Shown here piece by piece: positions 1-5,359 of a stretch of DNA of 5,359 nt. A program made the position numbers and the translations under genes. The first letter of the stretch is position 1. The number at the start of each line of letters is the position of its first letter. Origin of the DNA: Alphaproteobacteria bacterium (GTDB taxonomy: Bacteria; Pseudomonadota; Alphaproteobacteria; Rhizobiales; Xanthobacteraceae). Where the stretch lies: assembly GCA_005884855.1 (NCBI GenBank), contig VAZS01000153.1:1-5359 (forward strand). The letters are read 5' to 3'. The notes below the pieces were generated by a model, which did not search any database, was not told the origin of the DNA, and saw only the letters and a program-made list of their open reading frames with translations.

Positions 1-547
1 GCTGCTTGTATTGTGCCAGCATGATCGAGGTCTCCACCGCGCCGCCATGGACCCCGTGATGCAATTCTTCTGCTGAAAACAATCCCTCGGGCATCCCGAA
101 CCGCAACCAACCCGTGGTAACCGCGAGAACTCCGTGTTGTGCGCGCAGATCCTGCGCCACAAGCGTCATCGCCGCGCTGTTGCCGCCGTGGCTGGTGACC
201 ATCACCAGTTTTTTAATGCCTGCGCGCGCGACGCTTTCGCCGAGCGCCATCCAGGCCTTCAGCGCGACCTCCGTTGGCAAGCTCAGCGTGCCGGGATAGC
301 CGACGTGCTCGGTGGAAATTCCGATCGGCTGCAAAGGCAGGAAGGTCACCGGAATATTGTCGGGCAATAACTCCCGCACCCGCGCCAGATAGGCCTGCGC
401 AATCATCACGTCGGTGCCGAGCGGCAAATGCGGGCCGTGCTGTTCGGTCGCGGCGAGCGGTAGCACCGCTATCCAGCGCGCCGGGCTGGCGGCGGGAATA
501 TCGGGCCAGTGGATATCGGTCCAGTCGCGGGGAGGAATAGATGTCAT
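1..547 (-). CDS. Creatininase-family metallo-amidohydrolase, C-terminus outside window
   Basis: Partial gene; 182 residues are visible from the N-terminus and the frame is open to the left edge. The family comprises Zn/Mn-dependent amidohydrolases acting on cyclic amides or formamides (creatininase, archaeal ArfB, mycofactocin MftE). Seen: the metal-binding block ATEQHGPHLPLGTD (residues 33-46, with E35, H37, D46), a second block TSHGGN (118-123, H120) where most relatives have NGHGGN, and HGGAVETS (167-174, E172), matching the usual HAGxxETS. No signal peptide is seen, so it is probably cytoplasmic. The ATG at 547-545 is the first Met after an in-frame stop upstream. The ribosome binding site is weak, only an AAAGAAA stretch about 13 nt upstream. 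It is divergent from the transporter operon, across a region with an inverted repeat, which suggests shared control. The family call is firm; true creatininase activity is not implied and the substrate is unknown. Confidence 0.9.
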   Translation of the reverse strand, partial: MTSIPPRDWTDIHWPDIPAASPARWIAVLPLAATEQHGPHLPLGTDVMIAQAYLARVRELLPDNIPVTFLPLQPIGISTEHVGYPGTLSLPTEVALKAWMALGESVARAGIKKLVMVTSHGGNSAAMTLVAQDLRAQHGVLAVTTGWLRFGMPEGLFSAEELHHGVHGGAVETSIMLAQYKQ

Positions 548-613
548 CGAGCGAAATGTTTCTTTAGGCAGATTTGCAGGGTAGTTGTATCCGTTGGCAG
601 GATGCAACCTTCA

Positions 614-652
614 TTCCGAAGTTCGCTCCGGCGGATAGAACGAACTTCGGAA
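614..652. promoter_or_regulatory. Perfect 12-bp inverted repeat, candidate operator in divergent intergenic region
   Basis: The left arm TTCCGAAGTTCG (614-625) and right arm CGAACTTCGGAA (641-652) are exact reverse complements, separated by 15 bases. Each arm holds a 9-bp palindrome, CGAAGTTCG (617-625) and CGAACTTCG (641-649), whose centres are 24 bp apart. Neither arm is followed by a T-run and the element lies between two divergent starts, so a protein-binding site is more likely than a terminator. The regulator is not in the window. Confidence 0.55.
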
Positions 653-678
653 ATCGGTGCACTATGCTTCTGTTTCCT

Positions 679-684
679 TATCAT
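679..684 (+). promoter_or_regulatory. Possible -10 element for the transporter operon
   Basis: TATCAT matches the sigma-70 -10 consensus at five of six positions and would start transcription near 691, leaving a short leader that includes the ribosome binding site at 702. No convincing -35 hexamer lies 16-18 bp upstream, which would fit an activator-dependent promoter; the right arm of the inverted repeat ends about 39 bp upstream of the inferred start site. This is tentative. Confidence 0.25.
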
Positions 685-701
685 GGGCTAAAATGATCGA
701 C

Positions 702-705
702 GGAG
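702..705 (+). promoter_or_regulatory. Ribosome binding site of the solute-binding protein gene
   Basis: GGAG sits 7 nt before the ATG at 713, a good Shine-Dalgarno match and spacing. It supports the ATG that encodes a complete signal peptide. Confidence 0.65.
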
Positions 706-712
706 TCCAATC

Positions 713-1735
713 ATGAACCCGGCTTTCTTGCCGCGAGCGTTAACCATCAGCGTGTTGGCCGTGGTCATGGCCATTTTTCCGGCGAGCGCCCAGACCGCGC
801 TGGACAAAGTCTCGTTCGGGACCAACTGGGTGCCCGAAGCCGAGCACGGCGGGTTTTTCCAGGCGCTCGCCGATGGCACCTACAAGAAATACGGGCTTGA
901 CGTCACCATCGTGCCCGGCGGCCCGAACGACAACAACCGCATGCTGCTGATTGCCGGCAAGCTCGACTTCTTCATGGCCGCGAATACCCTGATGTCGCTG
1001 GATGCGGTGGCCAACAACGTGCCCGTGGTAAGCGTGGCCGCCATTTTTCAGAAAGATCCGCAGGTTTTCGTAACCCACCCCGACTCCAAGATCACGAAAC
1101 TCGAAGAGCTCAAACCGCTGACGCTGTTCGTTTCCAAGGAGGGAATTACCAGCTATTTCCAATGGCTGAAATCCGAATACGGGTTCAGCGAGGCAAAGGT
1201 CAGGCCGTATACCTTCAACTCGCAACCGTTCATCGCCAACAGGGAAAGCGCGATGCAGGGCTACGTCACTTCGGAGCCGTTCGCGATCGAGAAAGCCGCC
1301 AATTTCAAGCCGGGGGTCATCCTGCTGGCGGACTACGGCTTCAATACTTACTCGACCTTGATTGAGACCCGTCGCGAATTGATCGGCAACAAGCCGGACC
1401 TGGTTCAGCGCTTCGTCGACGCTTCCATTATCGGTTGGTACACTTATATGTATGGCGACAATTCACCCGGCAACGCGCTTATCAGAAAACTCAATCCGGA
1501 AATGACCGACGAGCTGCTTGCGTACTCTGTAGCCAAGATGAAGGAATATGGCATCGTCGATTCCGGACAAAGCCTGCAGGATGGCATCGGCGCGATGAAC
1601 GACGAGCGGGTCGCAAGCTTTTTCGACAAAATGGTACGAGCCGGCGTGGTCCGTTCCGATATCGACTTCCGCAAGGCCTACACGCTTCGCTTTGTCAACA
1701 AAGCCGTCGGACTCGATCTGCGGCCAAAGAATTAG
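713..1735 (+). CDS. ABC transporter periplasmic substrate-binding protein, NMT1/THI5-like (SsuA/ThiY type)
   Basis: A 340-residue exported protein that captures a small organic ligand in the periplasm and delivers it to the ATPase and permease encoded just downstream. The N-terminus is a signal peptide: Arg8, a hydrophobic stretch at about 10-24, then ASA|Q with predicted cleavage after residue 26. The mature part starts with the family pattern FGTNWVPEAEHGGFFQA (35-51), followed by YKKYGLDVTIVPGGP (57-71), typical of the NMT1/THI5-like group (Pfam PF09084) that includes binding proteins for sulfonates, nitrate, aromatic acids and thiamine pyrimidine. GYVTSEPF (183-190) is the usual hinge and ligand region of this group. 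Length is normal. The start has a good ribosome binding site. It is the first gene of the operon, and the next gene starts 10 nt after its stop. The ligand cannot be deduced; a thiamine-precursor role is possible, but I see no thiamine riboswitch upstream. Confidence 0.92.
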   Translation: MNPAFLPRALTISVLAVVMAIFPASAQTALDKVSFGTNWVPEAEHGGFFQALADGTYKKYGLDVTIVPGGPNDNNRMLLIAGKLDFFMAANTLMSLDAVANNVPVVSVAAIFQKDPQVFVTHPDSKITKLEELKPLTLFVSKEGITSYFQWLKSEYGFSEAKVRPYTFNSQPFIANRESAMQGYVTSEPFAIEKAANFKPGVILLADYGFNTYSTLIETRRELIGNKPDLVQRFVDASIIGWYTYMYGDNSPGNALIRKLNPEMTDELLAYSVAKMKEYGIVDSGQSLQDGIGAMNDERVASFFDKMVRAGVVRSDIDFRKAYTLRFVNKAVGLDLRPKN

Positions 1736-1745
1736 GACGCGGCGG

Positions 1746-2573
1746 ATGGCCGGACCCGCAGCCTTATCGGAAAGCGCGGCCGCACCGGCGGGCGCCGCGG
1801 TGAGCTTGCGCGGTGTGACCAAGGTCTACGACAGCGGCTTGCTGGCGCTGGGCCCGTTGGATCTCGATGTGCGTAGCGGCGAATTCGTCTCGCTGCTCGG
1901 GCCATCCGGTTGCGGCAAATCGACCGCGCTGCGGCTGATCGCAGGGCTCAAAGCGCCAACCTCCGGCAGTGTCGGCGTTTCTCACCACAGCGGGCAGGCC
2001 CGCGCCGGGCATTCGAACGGTTTTGCGATCGGATTTGTGTTTCAAGAGCCGACGCTGATGCCGTGGACCAGCGTGCGGGAAAATGTGCGCTTGCCGCTGA
2101 AGCTGGCGCATGCGTCGTTGGCCGAGTCGGACGCGCGCGTCCGAGAAGCATTGGCGCAAGTCGGGCTTACCGAATTCGCGGATGCTTATCCCCGCGAATT
2201 GTCAGGCGGCATGAAAATGCGGGTCTCGCTGGCGCGCGCCCTGGTCACTGACCCGGATATTCTCCTGATGGATGAACCCTTTGCCGCGCTCGATGAGATC
2301 ACGCGATTTCGGCTCAACAACGACCTGCTGTCGGTGTGGCGCAATTTGCGCAAGACCGTCATCTTCGTCACTCATTCGGTGTTCGAGTCGGTGTATCTGT
2401 CACAGCGGGTGATCGTGATGACATCGCGTCCGGGACGGCTAAGCACCGAAATCCGCATCGATACGCCCGAGCCGCGGGGAGAGGATTTCCGGACCTCGGC
2501 CGCCTATGCCGCCTACTGCCGCATGGTCTCGAATGCGCTGGCGCCGTCATATGCCGGACAGTCCGGTTCATGA
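1746..2573 (+). CDS. ABC transporter ATP-binding protein (SsuB/ThiZ/TauB type)
   Basis: Cytoplasmic ATPase of 275 residues that powers the importer. All nucleotide-binding motifs are intact: Walker A GPSGCGKST (52-60), Q-loop Q100 in FVFQEPTLMPW, signature LSGGM (152-156) in LSGGMKMRVSLARAL, Walker B ILLMDEP (172-178) with catalytic E177, D-loop ALD (181-183) and H-loop H210 in FVTHS. The QEPTLMPW and MKMRV variants are typical of the nitrate/sulfonate/taurine class of importers. The frame is open back to an ATG at 1692 inside the binding-protein gene, but the ATG at 1746 is preferred: it clears the upstream stop, has AGGA (1734-1737) 8 nt before it, and leaves only a short Ala-rich leader before the conserved VSLRGVTKVY. 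The stop overlaps the permease start as ATGA, indicating translational coupling. Confidence 0.95.
   Translation: MAGPAALSESAAAPAGAAVSLRGVTKVYDSGLLALGPLDLDVRSGEFVSLLGPSGCGKSTALRLIAGLKAPTSGSVGVSHHSGQARAGHSNGFAIGFVFQEPTLMPWTSVRENVRLPLKLAHASLAESDARVREALAQVGLTEFADAYPRELSGGMKMRVSLARALVTDPDILLMDEPFAALDEITRFRLNNDLLSVWRNLRKTVIFVTHSVFESVYLSQRVIVMTSRPGRLSTEIRIDTPEPRGEDFRTSAAYAAYCRMVSNALAPSYAGQSGS
2554..2566 (+). repeat. Short perfect palindrome just upstream of the permease start
   Basis: CCGGAC-A-GTCCGG is perfectly self-complementary. As RNA it can fold into a 5-bp GC-rich stem with a CAG loop, closed by an extra G-U pair (2553 with 2567). It ends 3 nt before the permease ATG at 2570, where the Shine-Dalgarno site should be, and encodes part of the AGQSGS tail of the ATPase. 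It could mask initiation until ribosomes translating the ATPase gene open it. That role is inference. Confidence 0.35.
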
Positions 2574-3406
2574 CTTCCTTCGACGCATCGCCATCATCCG
2601 CCGCACAGCCCGAGCCTGATACTCGCCGCTTGCGCATGGTCCGTCTCCTGCTTCCGCTCCTCGTGCTTGCGGCGGGAGTTGTGCTGTGGGAGCTCGTGGT
2701 GCGGTTGAACAATATTCCAGCCTACGTCCTGCCGGGACCGGGCGCGGTGTTCCGAACCCTGGTTCAGGATTGGCCGGTATTGTCGCAGTCACTGCTGACC
2801 ACGCTTCTGACTACGCTGGAAGGCTTCGTTGCCGCTGGTATCGGCGGCATTATTCTCGCCGTGTTGTTCAATCAATCAAAATGGCTTGAATATTCGCTGT
2901 TTCCCTATGCGGTTATCCTGCAGGTCACGCCAGTGATTGCGATTGCGCCGCTGCTGCTGATCTACCTGCCGCAACAGACCGCCGTCGTGGTTTGCGCTTG
3001 GATTGTCGCATTTTTTCCGGTGCTGTCCAACACCACGCTGGGACTGAATTCGGTCGACCGCAATCTGGCGGGCTTGTTTCAACTTTACGGCGCGTCGCGG
3101 ATCCAGACGCTGCGGTATCTCAAATTGCCTTCGGCGCTTCCCTTCATTCTCGCCGGATTGCGGATTGCGGGTGGGCTATCGCTGATCGGCGCTGTCGTCG
3201 CCGAGATCGCGGCGGGCTCCGCGGGCGCCGGGTCCGGGCTGGCGTATCGAATCGCCGAGTCCGGCTATCGGCTGAACATTCCCCGAATGTTCGCGGCGTT
3301 GCTGTTGCTCTCCGCCGCCGGAATTGTCATTTATGGCCTGCTGGCGCTGGCTTCGCATCTGATGTTGCGGCACTGGCATGAGAGTGCGCTTGGAAAGGAA
3401 AACTGA
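2570..3406 (+). CDS. ABC transporter inner-membrane permease (SsuC/ThiX/TauC type, BPD_transp_1)
   Basis: Integral membrane subunit of 278 residues forming the channel, presumably as a homodimer with two copies of the ATPase. About six hydrophobic segments are visible, near residues 25-45, 80-100, 112-132, 137-157, 192-215 and 240-262. The ATPase-coupling EAA loop is clear at about 171-200, with LYGASRIQTLRYLKLP (172-187) and the conserved Gly at 174. VLPGPGAVF (53-61) after the first membrane segment is typical of SsuC/TauC permeases. The frame is open back to 2336 in the ATPase gene, but that extension has no family resemblance. The ATG at 2570 forms an ATGA overlap with the ATPase stop and leaves a normal length. 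No good ribosome binding site precedes it, so translation probably depends on coupling. Its own stop overlaps the next start as TGATG. Confidence 0.93.
   Translation: MTSFDASPSSAAQPEPDTRRLRMVRLLLPLLVLAAGVVLWELVVRLNNIPAYVLPGPGAVFRTLVQDWPVLSQSLLTTLLTTLEGFVAAGIGGIILAVLFNQSKWLEYSLFPYAVILQVTPVIAIAPLLLIYLPQQTAVVVCAWIVAFFPVLSNTTLGLNSVDRNLAGLFQLYGASRIQTLRYLKLPSALPFILAGLRIAGGLSLIGAVVAEIAAGSAGAGSGLAYRIAESGYRLNIPRMFAALLLLSAAGIVIYGLLALASHLMLRHWHESALGKEN
3392..3399 (+). promoter_or_regulatory. Strong ribosome binding site of the dehydrogenase gene
   Basis: GGAAAGGA lies inside the last permease codons, 6 nt before the ATG at 3406. It fixes that start and suggests the dehydrogenase can be translated well in addition to coupling through the TGATG overlap. 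Confidence 0.6.
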
Positions 3407-4395
3407 TGGTTGGCGGGAATAGTTCTTCGGACAAGGTCGATTTGCTGATCTATGGACCGAGCAGGCCAATCCTCGAAAATGGATTCTCTGATCAGTTCGT
3501 TCTGCACTCTGCCGAGACCCGGCATGACCTCGAGCGATTGACCCCGGCCACGTCTGACAAAATCCGCGGCATCGCCGTGACCTATCACACTGTTCCTGCC
3601 GACAAGAGGGCGCTGGCGCTTTTTCCAAACCTTGAAATCGTCGCCAGCTTTGGCGTGGGCTACGATCACGTGGATTCCACTTACGCCCGCGAACACAACA
3701 TCATCGTCACCAATACGCCAGACGTGTTGACCGAAGAAGTCGCCGATGTGGCGCTCGGTCTTTTGATCGCGACCGTGCGAGAGTTCGTCAAGGCCGATCG
3801 CTATTTGCGCTCGGGCCTCTGGACGAGCCAGAACTATCCGCTCAGCGTTGGATCGTTGCGCGACCGCAACGTTGGCATTGTCGGAATGGGCCGGATTGGC
3901 CAAGCGATCGCGCGGCGGCTCGATGGCTGCCGGGTTCCGGTGGTTTACCATTCGCGCAAGCCCGCAAATGCCGTGTCTTACACGCATTATCCCGACTTGA
4001 TCGAGATGGCCAAGGCGGTGGACACGCTAATCGTCATTGTTCCCGGCGGTGCCGGTACCGCGAAAATGATCAATGCTGAGGTCATGAAGGCGCTTGGTCC
4101 GCGCGGCGTGATCATCAATGTCGCGCGCGGCTCGGTCCTCGATGAGCCGGCGCTGATCGCGGCCCTGAAGTCGGGAACCATTCTTGCCGCGGGTCTCGAT
4201 GTGTTCGAAAAGGAGCCGAACGTCCCGGATGAGTTGCGAGCGCTGCAGAATGTGGTGCTGCTGCCACATATTGGCTCAGCTTCGGTGGTAACGCGCAATG
4301 CCATGGATCAATTGGTGGTCGACAATTTGAAGGCCTGGTTCGCCGGCAAACCGCCGCTGACGCCGGTCGTGGAAACTCCGGTGAAGGGGCGCTGA
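3406..4395 (+). CDS. D-2-hydroxyacid dehydrogenase, hydroxypyruvate/hydroxyphenylpyruvate reductase-like
   Basis: Cytoplasmic oxidoreductase of 329 residues, the normal family length, interconverting a 2-oxo acid and a D-2-hydroxy acid with a nicotinamide cofactor. Seen: substrate-loop motif SFGVGYDHVD (81-90), NTPDVLTEEVADVALGLL (103-120), Rossmann fingerprint GMGRIG (160-165), and the catalytic set R241 (NVARGSVLDEP), E270 (GLDVFEKEP) and H288 (LLPHIGS). After the second strand of the Rossmann fold it reads YHSRKP (181-186): there is no Asp where NAD enzymes usually bind the ribose, and basic residues follow, which favours NADPH. The YHSR segment, ALGPRGVIINVARG and NVVLLPHIGSAS resemble plant-type hydroxyphenylpyruvate/hydroxypyruvate reductases and GhrB-like glyoxylate reductases. 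It overlaps the permease stop by one base and the next start by one base, so it is a true operon member and may act on the imported compound or a product of it. The exact substrate is unknown. Confidence 0.93.
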   Translation: MVGGNSSSDKVDLLIYGPSRPILENGFSDQFVLHSAETRHDLERLTPATSDKIRGIAVTYHTVPADKRALALFPNLEIVASFGVGYDHVDSTYAREHNIIVTNTPDVLTEEVADVALGLLIATVREFVKADRYLRSGLWTSQNYPLSVGSLRDRNVGIVGMGRIGQAIARRLDGCRVPVVYHSRKPANAVSYTHYPDLIEMAKAVDTLIVIVPGGAGTAKMINAEVMKALGPRGVIINVARGSVLDEPALIAALKSGTILAAGLDVFEKEPNVPDELRALQNVVLLPHIGSASVVTRNAMDQLVVDNLKAWFAGKPPLTPVVETPVKGR

Positions 4396-5090
4396 TGAAG
4401 GGTGGGCTGCGCATTGCGCTTTCCGTGCTGCTGGCATTGATGGCTTGGGCATATCAGGCGCGGGCGCAGGATGCCTCTACCCTCAAGAAGGGCATGGTAG
4501 GCCAGTGGGAGCTCTCGACGACCGAACGCAGCAAGACCTGCGTCGTCACATTAAAGAGCGATGCGACGGTGCAAGGGTTGAAGCTCGAGCTCGAGCCCGG
4601 CTGCGCCGCCGCGTTGCCCTTTAGCAAGGAGATCGCCGCCTGGAGCATCAAGGGGCTGGATATCGTGCGGCTGCAGGATGGCTCAGGCCAGCCGGTGATC
4701 GATTTTACTGAGGTCGAAAGCGGAATATTTGAAGGCCTGAGACAAGGCGAGGGAATCTACATCCTGCAAAATCTCGCCGCCGCACGCTCGCTGGCGAAAT
4801 CGATGGATCAGATGATCGGTGACTGGGCGATGGTTCGCGGCAACGGTCGGGCGGTATGTGGTTTGACGCTGACCAACACCGAAGCCAGTCAGGATAATTT
4901 CCAGGTATTCCTGAAGCCTAAATGCGACCCGGCGGTATCGGTGTTTGCGCCGACGCAATGGCGGCTGGAGCGCGGCGAACTGCTGTTGATGTCGGCCAGC
5001 GGCGAACTATGGCGCTTCGAGGCGGACGACAACGCACAATGGCGGCTGGTGCCCGATACCGCCGATCCCTTGATTATGCTGCGTCAGTAA
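4395..5090 (+). CDS. Secreted protein with two tandem Inh (AprI/Inh protease inhibitor) domains
   Basis: A 231-residue exported protein. The signal peptide has K2 and R6, a hydrophobic run at about 7-19 and ARA|Q with cleavage after 24; there is no lipobox Cys, so it should be soluble in the periplasm. The rest is two copies of an Inh-like beta-barrel domain. Copy 1 (about 35-125) has W38, C49, C70 and W83; copy 2 (about 140-231) has W144, C155, C177 and W189. Spacings are nearly identical: W-to-C 11 in both, C-to-C 21 and 22, C-to-W 13 and 12. Each Cys pair should form a disulfide, as in single-domain AprI/Inh. Classical members of about 105-130 residues inhibit serralysin metalloproteases in the periplasm; Brucella Omp19 is a related lipoprotein. 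Here no protease gene is visible and inhibition is only inferred. AAGG (4384-4387) lies 7 nt before the ATG, which overlaps the dehydrogenase stop as TGATG. Confidence 0.82.
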   Translation: MKGGLRIALSVLLALMAWAYQARAQDASTLKKGMVGQWELSTTERSKTCVVTLKSDATVQGLKLELEPGCAAALPFSKEIAAWSIKGLDIVRLQDGSGQPVIDFTEVESGIFEGLRQGEGIYILQNLAAARSLAKSMDQMIGDWAMVRGNGRAVCGLTLTNTEASQDNFQVFLKPKCDPAVSVFAPTQWRLERGELLLMSASGELWRFEADDNAQWRLVPDTADPLIMLRQ

Positions 5091-5127
5091 TTCGCGACCA
5101 ACGTCAGTTGCACCGTTCGCAGTCATG

Positions 5128-5158
5128 AAGCTGACATCGAACCGTATCAAATCAGCTT
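5128..5158. terminator. Possible weak hairpin between the convergent genes
   Basis: AAGCTGA (5128-5134) and TCAGCTT (5152-5158) are exact reverse complements with a 17-nt loop, spanning the stop codon of the minus-strand gene. On the plus strand only TTTA overlaps and follows the stem, so it is at best a weak terminator for the operon. The rest of the 5091-5146 gap shows no better candidate. Confidence 0.2.
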
Positions 5159-5359
5159 TAGTCCCTTCATGCTGGCATGCCCGTTCTTGCCGACGATGAT
5201 GTGATCATGGACGGAGATTCCGAGCGGGCCGGCGATATTGATGATCGACTTCGTCATCTGAATGTCCGCCTGCGACGGCGTTGGATCGCCGGAAGGGTGG
5301 TTATGCACCAGGATGATAGCGGTTGCCGATAGTTCCAGCGCCCGCTTGATCACCTCGCG
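5147..5359 (-). CDS. radC: RadC-family JAMM/MPN-domain protein, C-terminal fragment
   Basis: Only the last 70 residues are in the window; the frame stays open to the right edge, so the start lies outside. The fragment begins [17 protein letters not shown] and contains the JAMM metal motif [14 protein letters not shown], which supplies the two His, the Ser and the Asp of the Zn site, followed by the usual end of RadC proteins (a HDHIIVG segment and a short tail). An internal GTG at 5353 is not a plausible start because the match to the family continues upstream of it. RadC was named for DNA repair, but its biochemical role is not settled; related proteins also occur on mobile elements. It is convergent with the upstream operon and probably unrelated to it. 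The length and N-terminal helix-hairpin-helix region cannot be judged here. Confidence 0.88.
   Translation of the reverse strand, partial: REVIKRALELSATAIILVHNHPSGDPTPSQADIQMTKSIINIAGPLGISVHDHIIVGKNGHASMKGLKLI

Noticed and set aside
614..652. LexA/SOS box, because of GTTC and GAAC words in the repeat
   Set aside because: The alphaproteobacterial LexA site is a direct GTTC-N7-GTTC repeat; the words here are arranged differently and the neighbouring genes are not SOS genes.
614..652. Rho-independent terminator
   Set aside because: There is no T-run after either arm, the loop is 15 nt, and the element lies between divergent starts where no transcript should end.
548..712. Thiamine (TPP) riboswitch upstream of the ThiY-like gene
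   Set aside because: I looked for the conserved CTGAGA-type and downstream helix motifs and did not find them; the likely leader is also too short.
740..1225. A 161-codon minus-strand frame opposite the binding-protein gene
   Set aside because: Its translation shows no family resemblance and it is the antisense shadow of a well-supported gene.
1692..1745. N-terminal extension of the ATPase to the ATG at 1692
   Set aside because: The extension reads inside the binding-protein gene; the ATG at 1746 follows that gene's stop and has AGGA at suitable spacing.
2336..2569. N-terminal extension of the permease to an upstream ATG
   Set aside because: It would overlap the ATPase gene by more than 230 bases and encodes a His/Arg-rich stretch unlike any permease; the ATGA overlap at 2570 gives a normal length.
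3331..3987. A 218-codon open frame on the minus strand opposite the dehydrogenase gene
   Set aside because: It has no recognisable domain and lies wholly antisense to the permease end and the dehydrogenase, both with intact motifs. Long shadow frames are common in GC-rich coding DNA.
5147..5359. RadC-like fragment as evidence of a mobile or defence island
   Set aside because: RadC proteins do occur on such islands, but chromosomal radC genes are common and no integrase, transposase or toxin gene is visible here.

Overview
The window looks like chromosomal DNA of an alphaproteobacterium, most likely near Bradyrhizobium or Rhodopseudomonas. This rests on the GC-rich codon use and on the style of the proteins: a solute-binding protein with a GGFFQALADGTYKKYGLDV-type N-terminus, an Inh-family secreted protein and a RadC-type protein. 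No database search was possible, so the taxon is an inference. I see no insertion sequence, tRNA, rRNA, CRISPR array or phage gene.

Layout. Positions 1-547 (minus strand) hold the N-terminal 182 residues of a creatininase-family metallo-amidohydrolase, whose C-terminus lies beyond the left edge. Positions 548-712 are a divergent intergenic region with a perfect 12-bp inverted repeat, each arm of which contains its own small palindrome; it is a good candidate operator for one or both flanking units. From 713 to 5090 five plus-strand genes run with almost no gaps: a periplasmic NMT1/THI5-like (SsuA/ThiY-type) binding protein, an SsuB/ThiZ-type ATPase, an SsuC/ThiX-type permease, a D-2-hydroxyacid dehydrogenase resembling hydroxypyruvate or hydroxyphenylpyruvate reductases, and a secreted protein with two tandem Inh (AprI-type protease inhibitor) domains. 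A 56-bp convergent gap then leads to the C-terminal end of a minus-strand RadC/JAMM-domain gene that is cut by the right edge.

How the genes may work together. The three transporter genes form a complete ABC importer for a small organic molecule. The dehydrogenase start overlaps the permease stop and follows a strong ribosome binding site, so the operon probably couples import to reduction of a 2-oxo acid or oxidation of a 2-hydroxy acid. The divergent amidohydrolase could act on the same compound before or after this step. The substrate cannot be named from sequence. The two-domain Inh protein is the least expected member: it is translationally coupled to a metabolic operon, and no protease gene is visible nearby.

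Nothing here is clearly a new defence or mobile system. The points most worth a second look are the duplicated Inh architecture, the nested operator-like repeat, the unexplained pathway content, and a small hairpin at the permease start.
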